From CAYSGX01 sp964518215 (GTDB taxonomy: Bacteria; Bacteroidota; Bacteroidia; Chitinophagales; CAIOSU01), in assembly GCA_964518215.1 (NCBI GenBank), contig CAZFFP010000132.1, positions 1 through 5,138 of the forward strand: DNA of 5,138 nucleotides, in the 5' to 3' direction. This document shows, piece by piece, positions 1-5,138 of this stretch (position 1 is the stretch's first letter; each line of letters opens with the position of its first letter). A program made the translations under genes and the position numbers. The notes beneath the pieces were generated by a model that saw nothing but the letters and a program-made list of their open reading frames with translations, was not told the DNA's origin and searched no databases.

Positions 1-2131
1 GTTTTCTGATGGGCATTTCGTAAGCATAAAAATCTTTGTAAGTATGTTGTGTGGCGAAATACACCACCGGATGGTCGGGACGCGAAGTTTGCAAAATTAC
101 TTTGCCACGCTCGGCTTTTCTGCCCGCGCGTCCGCTTACCTGTTCAATCAATTGATAGGTGCGCTCCGATGCTCTGAAATCGGGGAAGCCCAACATCTGG
201 TCCACATTGATGATACCCACCAATTTCACCCGGTCGAAATCCAATCCTTTGGTGACCATTTGCGTGCCTACCAGAATATCGGTTTCGCCTTCTTCAAATT
301 TTTGTATGATTTGAGTGTGCCCGTCTTTGCCCCGAGCCGCATCCCAGTCGAGCCTGCCCACATTCGCTTTCGGAAACAGCAGCGCGATTTCGTCTTCAAT
401 TTTTTCGGTGCCGATGCCCTGCACCTTCAAATCGTGCGAGCCGCAACTGTCGCATTTCTCGCGGTTACGCTCGGTGTAGCCGCAGTAGTGGCATTTCAGT
501 TTGTCGAACGCTTTGTGATAAGTCATGCTCACATCGCAATTTCTGCATTTCGGAATCCAACTGCAAGCGCTGCACATAATGTAAGGCGCATAGCCTCTGC
601 GGTTTTGAAACAGTATGGTTTGCTCTTCGTTGTCCAACAGACGAGTCATTTCATTCAGCAGTAAATTGCTGAAATGCTGATGCGCAAGTTTCTTCTTTCT
701 GCGCTCTTCCTTCATATCCACCACGAGCATTTGCGGCAAATTTGCGCCACCAAAACGCGAGCGCAATTCCACCAATCCGTATTTGCCTTCCTGCGCGTTG
801 GTATAGCTTTCAAACGAAGGAGTGGCTGTTCCCAACAACACCTTCGCGCCACTCATTTGCGCCAATACCACAGCCGCATCGCGGGCATGGTAGCGCGGAG
901 CAGGGTCGTATTGTTTGTATGAATTATCGTGCTCTTCGTCAACAATGATGAGTCCCAGATTTTGAAACGGCAAAAAAATGGAAGAGCGCACACCCAACAC
1001 CACTTTGTATTGCTGCTTTAGCACTTTGTTCCAAATTTCCACGCGCTCGTTGTTGCTGAATTTGGAATGATACACTCCTATATCGCTGCCGAAATAAGTT
1101 CGCAATCTGCGAATCACCTGACCGGTCAGCGCAATTTCGGGCAGCAGAAACAAAGCCTGTTTGCCTTTGGCAATAGCCGCTTCTATGAGGCGAATGTATA
1201 CGTGCGTTTTTCCGCTCGAAGTAATACCATGCAGCAATACCACGTCTTTTTCTTCAAAGTGTCCGCGAATTTCCTGCAAGGCATTTTCCTGTTCTTCCGA
1301 AAGCGAAAAAGTTTTGAAAGCATCGGCTGCCTTATCCTGCACGCGGTCGCTTTCCACTTCCAGTTCCTCAATGAGTGCTTTCTCAATCAGTTTTTTCAGC
1401 GAAGCCGATGAGCCGGGAAATTTTTCTAAAATTTCTTTTCGCGAAAGCAAAGGCTGCATGTCGGAAGCATGAATAAATTCGTGCAGAATATCTAACTGCT
1501 TTTGTGCGCGTTTGTCGAAATTCACTTCTATTTCGTTCCATTCTTCTTCCGAAAGGCGGGGCGATAATTTGTAGAAGCGTTCGGTTTTTTTGGTGAATTG
1601 ATTTTTGAGCGATTCATCACCGGCAATGATATTTTCCTGCAACAGTTTTTTAATAATCGGATACACGGTTTTGATGCCTAGCAACTTTTGAATTTCTTTC
1701 AGCGAAAGGCTTTTGTGTTGCAATGCTTCGGCAACAATCTGTTCGCGGTCGTTGAGCAGCGAAAGTTTTTCGGGCGTGGCATCGGCAATGATGAAGTTGG
1801 TTTCGCTGTCGAACTTCAAGCCTGTGGGCAATGCCGCGTGCATCACTTCGCCCGGATGACAGAGGTAGTATTCGCACATCCATTTCCAGAATTTCAAATG
1901 CAGCGGGTGCAATACCGGCTCATTGTCAATAATATCATTTAAAGCCTTGGGGTTGGCGTATTCCGTTTCGTTTTTAAGGCGGGTAATGATGCCGCTGTAA
2001 AGCCTTTGAGTGCCAAACTGCACTACTGCTCTTTTGCCCACTTCCGCTTTTACTTCCAACACTTCAGGAACCCGATAGGTGAAGGTTCCCGGTAGGGCAA
2101 GCGGCACAATGATGTCGGCAAAGAGGGGCAT
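1..2131 (-). CDS. priA: Primosomal protein N' (PriA), ATP-dependent replication-restart helicase, C-terminus cut by the window edge
   Basis: PriA recognises stalled or repaired replication forks, unwinds the lagging arm 3'->5' and helps reload the replicative helicase. Translated from ATG at 2131, 710 codons stay open to the left edge without a stop. The N-terminus (MPLFADIIVPLALPGTFTYR) is the usual PriA 3'-DNA-binding domain. Two winged-helix-like stretches follow (about residues 128-176 and 208-264). The helicase has Walker A GITSSGKT (302-309), the DEEH box (398-401), GTATPSFES, GTQMVTKGLDF (about 621-631) and QVSGRAGR (about 664-671). Eight cysteines at 520, 523, 529, 532, 547, 550, 560 and 563 form the two zinc sites, with spacing that as I recall equals that of E. 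coli PriA. The Walker lysine (308) lies about 78 residues later than in E. coli, so this is the longer form. An in-frame stop shortly upstream supports this start. No frameshift was seen. Only the final C-terminal domain is missing. Confidence 0.97.
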   Translation of the reverse strand, partial: MPLFADIIVPLALPGTFTYRVPEVLEVKAEVGKRAVVQFGTQRLYSGIITRLKNETEYANPKALNDIIDNEPVLHPLHLKFWKWMCEYYLCHPGEVMHAALPTGLKFDSETNFIIADATPEKLSLLNDREQIVAEALQHKSLSLKEIQKLLGIKTVYPIIKKLLQENIIAGDESLKNQFTKKTERFYKLSPRLSEEEWNEIEVNFDKRAQKQLDILHEFIHASDMQPLLSRKEILEKFPGSSASLKKLIEKALIEELEVESDRVQDKAADAFKTFSLSEEQENALQEIRGHFEEKDVVLLHGITSSGKTHVYIRLIEAAIAKGKQALFLLPEIALTGQVIRRLRTYFGSDIGVYHSKFSNNERVEIWNKVLKQQYKVVLGVRSSIFLPFQNLGLIIVDEEHDNSYKQYDPAPRYHARDAAVVLAQMSGAKVLLGTATPSFESYTNAQEGKYGLVELRSRFGGANLPQMLVVDMKEERRKKKLAHQHFSNLLLNEMTRLLDNEEQTILFQNRRGYAPYIMCSACSWIPKCRNCDVSMTYHKAFDKLKCHYCGYTERNREKCDSCGSHDLKVQGIGTEKIEDEIALLFPKANVGRLDWDAARGKDGHTQIIQKFEEGETDILVGTQMVTKGLDFDRVKLVGIINVDQMLGFPDFRASERTYQLIEQVSGRAGRKAERGKVILQTSRPDHPVVYFATQHTYKDFYAYEMPIRK

Positions 2132-2289
2132 GGAAAGCAGGTGAAAATTTGTGGTTCAAAATAGAAAGAATTTTTTTGTTGGAATGAGGATGCTTGCTGA
2201 CGGGTGCTCCTGATGCGGCAATTGTTTTTCCCGCAATATCATACATGGTGTTGGTATCACTTAAAAAGTTTCAAAAAGAAAGGCAATAT
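2132..2289. other. Intergenic gap between the acyltransferase gene and priA
   Basis: These 158 bases separate the stop of the acyltransferase gene from the priA start. On the minus strand the part near the acyltransferase stop is A/T-rich. The middle (about 2180-2245) is richer in G+C and is open in a reading frame starting with ATG at 2246. I see no strong hairpin followed by a T-run in the direction of transcription, so no terminator is called and read-through into priA is possible. A TATTTTGA string (2156-2163), close to the Bacteroidota -7 consensus TAnnTTTG, lies about 25 bases before the priA ATG but has no matching TTTG at -33. A priA promoter here is therefore possible but not shown. 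Confidence 0.4.
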
Positions 2290-3207
2290 TTATCGTTTCA
2301 ATAATCTTGCATACCAGGGTAAGGTATTTCTTTTCACATGCCAATAGTTTTGCTCTGTAGCGCCAAACGATTTGTAAAACCTTGCCACGCCATCAATTTG
2401 AGAGCCTTCAAAATCGAGTTTCTTTTCGGTGCCGGCAAAACTCTGTATCATATAATCGAGCAGAAATGGCATCGCATGTTGTTGTCTGCCCGATTCGTTG
2501 GAGGCAGGTAACAAGTTCACCATTCTTGTTTTGGAAGAAAGGAAAAAATTCACTGCAAGCAATTGTTCTTGTGCATCAAAAACTCCGAAGGTGCGCCCCA
2601 TGCCATAATGCACAGCGTTGTATATTAATCGGTGCAATACATGCCGATGCTGCGCTTGAAGCCCTTTTATTTTTTTTCCGGCATGTTCGAAATAAAAATC
2701 AACCAGAGTTTCAATTTTAAAATCGGTTCGGATGGAAAGTTTTGCCTGCGATGCTTTTTTCAAATTACGTTTCAGATTGTCTGAATAACCCGCTGTAATT
2801 TCTTCATAAATTTTATTCAAAGGCAAAATCAAATTGGTGCGCTCACTCACCTCATAATATTTCAGCGATTCCGCATCATTCAGATAATTCAAATTGATTT
2901 CGATGAATTGATATTGCCTGGGAATAGCTTCGAGAAAGGATTGTAATACAGATGTTTCTACTTTTCGCGAAGCAAACACACCCAACTGCTGTGTAAACAA
3001 AGGTTGATACAAATATTCAAAACCGAATTTTTTGCGATGCACAATTGGAAACACCATTTCATAATTGTCCCAAACCAGGCCGTGCCATTGTTCGGTAACA
3101 TTGTCGAGCGCCCAGGTGTAGCCGTAAGGAAAATCGTTTTCGGCAAAATGAACACAACCGTTCCATTTTTTGTCTTCAATATCTTTTCGTTCGATGAGGC
3201 GTATCAA
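2290..3207 (-). CDS. FemAB/GNAT-like acyltransferase, probable TTG start
   Basis: The product is a 305-residue cytoplasmic protein with no signal peptide or membrane segment. It resembles the FemAB/GNAT superfamily (Acetyltransf_6-type), which moves acyl or aminoacyl groups to amines on cell-wall precursors, sugars or lipids. Two stretches support this: YSDNLKRNLKKA (about 141-152), like the basic helix typical of these proteins, and LDFEGSQIDGVARFYKSFGA (264-283), which matches the C-terminal 'DF-G-S----FK-FG' signature. The donor and acceptor cannot be read from the sequence. An ATG at 3273 would add 22 residues (MRPQSLGGLARK...) that are only the shifted frame of the deacetylase. TTG at 3207, overlapping the upstream TGA, gives a natural start, MIRLIERKDIEDKKW. 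The tight overlap with the deacetylase gene suggests coupled translation and a shared substrate pathway. The family call is fairly firm; the reaction is inference. Confidence 0.78.
   Translation of the reverse strand: MIRLIERKDIEDKKWNGCVHFAENDFPYGYTWALDNVTEQWHGLVWDNYEMVFPIVHRKKFGFEYLYQPLFTQQLGVFASRKVETSVLQSFLEAIPRQYQFIEINLNYLNDAESLKYYEVSERTNLILPLNKIYEEITAGYSDNLKRNLKKASQAKLSIRTDFKIETLVDFYFEHAGKKIKGLQAQHRHVLHRLIYNAVHYGMGRTFGVFDAQEQLLAVNFFLSSKTRMVNLLPASNESGRQQHAMPFLLDYMIQSFAGTEKKLDFEGSQIDGVARFYKSFGATEQNYWHVKRNTLPWYARLLKR
3204..3207 (-). promoter_or_regulatory. TTGA stop/start overlap coupling the deacetylase and acyltransferase genes
   Basis: On the minus strand the deacetylase ends GCC-ATC-GCT-TGA. 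The same bases read one position earlier as TTG, which opens the acyltransferase frame (TTG-ATA-CGC-CTC). Four-base stop/start overlaps of this kind are typical of translational coupling, where a terminating ribosome restarts on the next gene. The usual form is ATGA; here it would be TTGA. No ATG or GTG lies nearby in the acyltransferase frame; the only upstream ATG is at 3273 and would need a 70-base overlap. Confidence 0.6.
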
Positions 3208-4508
3208 GCGATGGCTTTTTCTATGATGATGCGATAGTTTTCGTGCCAGCCCACCCAATGATTGCGGTCGCAAAATGATGCGTTGTGGCTCAGAAAAATT
3301 AATGTTCCGTTGAGTTGTTTCAGTTTTTCTATCATGGGCAATACCATCTGTAACGATTGTCGGGGCGTAAGGTGCTGATAATATTCAAAAGTGGCATCCA
3401 TAAAAACAAACGGGTGAACCCGAAGCGAAGTTTTCATTTCTTTTTCTAAGTCGTAAAAATAAAACGATTTGGAATAGCCTGCCCGAAAACCCGGCTGCGA
3501 AGCAAATCCCATCGAGTAATCATCGGTTATATCCTTATCTAAAAGTGCGCGATAGGTTTCAGGAAAACGCAACTTCAGAAAATGCTGTCTGCTTTTTTTA
3601 ATGTCCCGGTTTAATATTTGCGAAAGACTTTTAATTTCCCTTTTAAGTTTTTCTGAATGTGTATTCGATGCAAACGAAGGATGAATACCCACTTCGGCAA
3701 TATCGGCTATGGATTTGATAAGTGTTTTAAATTCTGAAATATGAATGGAAATATTTTTATCATACCGGTCGTAGTCGCCCACCAGGAAAAAATAAATCGG
3801 CTTCAACCTAAATTCTTCATGCAGTTGATGCAGCAAATCATAAGTGTCGAAGGGGTCGTTTTTCAAACCCGTAAGCACACTCAGAATGTTTTTTACATTT
3901 CTGAAATTTCCTTTGGTAATTGAAAGAAAAATACTGCCGATATTGCGCACAATGCCTTTGTTTTTATACGCATAAGCGCTATCAATATCATAAGTGGCAA
4001 TGAATTTATACTGGCGTTTTTTTAATGGAATCTGTGGAAAATATTGCCCGAAAATTTCGCGCAGCCATTGCACGTAATAATCTACTACCGGAACATCGAG
4101 AAAATTATTTTTAAACTGAAATGATTGCTCTGCCGGAAAGCGCCCGTAGTGGTCCATAGTGAAAGGCAGATATTCTTCGTAGCGGGAAATGAGAAAAAAA
4201 GAAGCCGAAAAAATATCGAAAGGCAGCAACGCATCGGCTTCATCGGCTTGAAAAAAAACAGGAATGCCCTGATGTGATGAAACAACAGGATTTTGCTCGC
4301 GAATATTTTTTTCAAACAATAATTCTGAAGCAAAAAAGTAGGGATGTTGCGCAATTTTTTTTCCGTAGGAAAATTTAGGAAGATTGCTGTCGGAAAACTC
4401 CTGCTCGTTGGTGGTAAGCTGATATTCAATGCCCAATTCACCGTTCAGCAGCAAATCGAAAATATATCGCTGACGGTTGGTGATTTGTGGCGTGTAAATG
4501 AGGAGCAT
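3204..4508 (-). CDS. Polysaccharide deacetylase family protein (NodB-like fold, Bacteroidota type)
   Basis: A complete 434-residue protein without an evident signal peptide. The N-terminus (MLLIYTPQITNRQRYIF) and the SRYEEYLPF...DHYGRFPAEQS region (about 109-128) match the N-terminal domain that precedes the NodB-like domain in Bacteroidota deacetylases (I believe Pfam calls it DUF7033). The catalytic half starts about residue 168: TYDID (172-176) replaces the classical TFDDG, so D174 and D176 are candidate catalytic/metal aspartates. EVGIHPS (272-278) supplies H276, FRAGYS (341-346) resembles the conserved Arg motif, and FLSHNASF (405-412) supplies H408 near the end. Members remove acetyl groups from N-acetyl sugars or act on other C-N bonds; the substrate here is unknown. 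The gene sits between a glycosyltransferase-like gene and an acyltransferase gene, which points to surface-glycan modification. The ATG at 4508 fits the conserved N-terminus. The departures from NodB motifs make the exact activity uncertain. Confidence 0.85.
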   Translation of the reverse strand: MLLIYTPQITNRQRYIFDLLLNGELGIEYQLTTNEQEFSDSNLPKFSYGKKIAQHPYFFASELLFEKNIREQNPVVSSHQGIPVFFQADEADALLPFDIFSASFFLISRYEEYLPFTMDHYGRFPAEQSFQFKNNFLDVPVVDYYVQWLREIFGQYFPQIPLKKRQYKFIATYDIDSAYAYKNKGIVRNIGSIFLSITKGNFRNVKNILSVLTGLKNDPFDTYDLLHQLHEEFRLKPIYFFLVGDYDRYDKNISIHISEFKTLIKSIADIAEVGIHPSFASNTHSEKLKREIKSLSQILNRDIKKSRQHFLKLRFPETYRALLDKDITDDYSMGFASQPGFRAGYSKSFYFYDLEKEMKTSLRVHPFVFMDATFEYYQHLTPRQSLQMVLPMIEKLKQLNGTLIFLSHNASFCDRNHWVGWHENYRIIIEKAIA

Positions 4509-4594
4509 TCAGGATAATTAATATTGATAAACGATAGTTAAAGTTAAAGATTTGATGCCTTGATTCTTATCGGAAATTATTCAATCGTCATTGG
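4509..4594. other. AT-rich intergenic gap before the deacetylase gene
   Basis: Eighty-six AT-rich bases lie between the glycosyltransferase stop and the deacetylase ATG. They contain a short tandem repeat, GTTAAA twice (4537-4548 on the plus strand). On the transcribed strand this gives TAACTTTA, one base from the Bacteroidota -7 consensus TAnnTTTG and roughly 30 bases before the ATG. There is no TTTG at the expected -33 position, so a promoter is not called. No hairpin terminator is evident, and co-transcription with the upstream gene remains possible. Confidence 0.35.
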
Positions 4595-5138
4595 TTAAGC
4601 TCTGCCCAACATTTTTAGTCCTTTCCATACAATATCTAAATCCTGATACACCTTATAGTCTTTGGCATACAGCAGATTCAGGCGGGCTATGGTGGTGTCG
4701 CTAAGTTCTTTGTCGGCATGTGCATCGGCAGGGGTGAGCACACCTTTGCGCAATTGAGGTAATTGAAAATTTGTGTCTTTTATTGGAGTGGTATGATAAC
4801 TCACCCAACTTTTCTTTCCGAATAGCACAGAAAAAATATTCTGCAAAAGTTGAAATGCATTTTTTAAATAAAAAAAGAAAAGCGGGAACAAAATGAGCAG
4901 TAAGAATGCCAAGCCTAAATCGAACAAGCGTTTGTTGCGTTTGCTCATGGGCAAGTCTATGTTTAGATTAATGTCAATGGCATACAAATCACCGGCAGTA
5001 TTTTTCGAATTGCTGCCTATGATGCTCATGCTGTTTTCGGGAATGATTTTATAATTCAGTTCAACACCCAACAATGTCATCAGCGAAATTATTTGATGAT
5101 GTGGAATATCGCGGCTGCAAAAAATTATTTCATCGGGT
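4595..5138 (-). CDS. C-terminal part of a membrane-anchored glycosyltransferase-type protein (N-terminus outside window)
   Basis: The frame is open from the right edge (first full codon at 5137-5135) to TAA at 4597-4595, giving 180 residues. The ATG at 5080 is internal: residues before it (PDEIIFCSRDIPHHQIISL) continue the same fold. This first part, up to about 4950, looks like the end of a Rossmann-type domain, a beta-strand/helix unit then YKIIPENSMSIIGSNS and NTAGDLYAIDINLNI. It is followed by basic MSKRNKR and one hydrophobic segment (about 4862-4927, LFDLGLAFLLLILFPLFFFY), a probable membrane helix or hairpin. The tail has NIFSVLFGKKSWVSY, then LPQLRKGVLTP, then a helix with LLYAKDYKVYQDLDIVWKGL. 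The tail order resembles polyprenyl-phosphate sugar-phosphotransferases but the catalytic middle is absent. From memory, Bacteroidota proteins with this tail carry a family 2 glycosyltransferase domain at the N-terminus; that part cannot be checked here. Confidence 0.7.
   Translation of the reverse strand, partial: PDEIIFCSRDIPHHQIISLMTLLGVELNYKIIPENSMSIIGSNSKNTAGDLYAIDINLNIDLPMSKRNKRLFDLGLAFLLLILFPLFFFYLKNAFQLLQNIFSVLFGKKSWVSYHTTPIKDTNFQLPQLRKGVLTPADAHADKELSDTTIARLNLLYAKDYKVYQDLDIVWKGLKMLGRA

Noticed and set aside
44..664. A 206-codon plus-strand reading frame
   Set aside because: It lies wholly opposite the PriA helicase and zinc-binding region, whose motifs are unambiguous; the sequence (cysteine-poor, with mixed H/F/A runs) looks like the complement of PriA codons.
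674..1942. Further plus- and minus-strand frames of 68-114 codons (for example 1067-1411, 1688-1942, 1650-1883)
   Set aside because: All fall inside priA, whose continuous frame carries Walker A, DEEH and other helicase motifs. None has a recognisable domain.
2209..2235. TGCGG...CCGCA inverted repeat as a terminator after the acyltransferase gene
   Set aside because: The stem is only about five base pairs with a long loop and no following T-run in the direction of transcription.
2382..3237. Plus-strand frames at 2382-2720 and 3004-3237 and a minus-strand frame at 2958-3179
   Set aside because: They are alternative readings of the acyltransferase gene, with no domain signal or separate start context.
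4249..4259. Run of eight A (plus strand) inside the deacetylase gene as a possible phase-variation tract
   Set aside because: It encodes the FF of PVFFQADEAD in frame, other short A/T runs are common in this AT-rich gene, and nothing shows slippage.
3741..4441. Frames at 3741-3923 (plus) and 4085-4441 (minus)
   Set aside because: They lie within the well-supported deacetylase gene. The phenylalanine-rich minus frame arises from poly-T stretches.
4537..4548. Tandem GTTAAA repeat / TAACTTTA as a promoter for the deacetylase gene
   Set aside because: It is one base off the -7 consensus and has no TTTG at -33, so it is too weak to call.

Overview
The window looks like chromosomal DNA from a member of the Bacteroidota, possibly near Chitinophagales/Sphingobacteriia; the finer placement is only an impression. 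The grounds are the character of the proteins: a long-form PriA, a deacetylase with a YTPxIT-type N-terminus, and a glycosyltransferase tail containing GSNSKNTAGDLY. The DNA is moderately AT-rich, and no clear Shine-Dalgarno sequence precedes the starts, as is usual in this phylum. No mobile element, RNA gene or CRISPR array is visible.

All four genes lie on the minus strand, so transcription runs from right to left. At the right edge (4595-5138) is the C-terminal part of a membrane-anchored glycosyltransferase-type protein whose N-terminus lies outside the window. After an 86-base AT-rich gap comes a complete gene for a NodB-like polysaccharide deacetylase family protein (3204-4508). It is followed, with a four-base TTGA overlap, by a gene for a FemAB/GNAT-like acyltransferase (2290-3207). 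A 158-base gap then precedes priA, the primosomal helicase, which fills 1-2131 and loses its C-terminus at the left edge.

The three right-hand genes read as a small surface-glycan assembly and modification cassette: a membrane glycosyltransferase-like protein, an enzyme that could remove N- or O-acyl groups, and an enzyme that could add an acyl or aminoacyl group. The deacetylase and acyltransferase are probably translationally coupled. priA is a housekeeping gene for replication restart and is probably a neighbour rather than a partner.

The points most worth following up are: (1) the glycosyltransferase tail looks like a polyprenyl-phosphate sugar-phosphotransferase with its catalytic core deleted; (2) the acyltransferase probably starts at TTG inside the deacetylase stop; (3) the pairing of deacetylase and acyltransferase; (4) PriA seems to carry two winged-helix-like segments ahead of the helicase. 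I saw nothing I could defend as a wholly new system.
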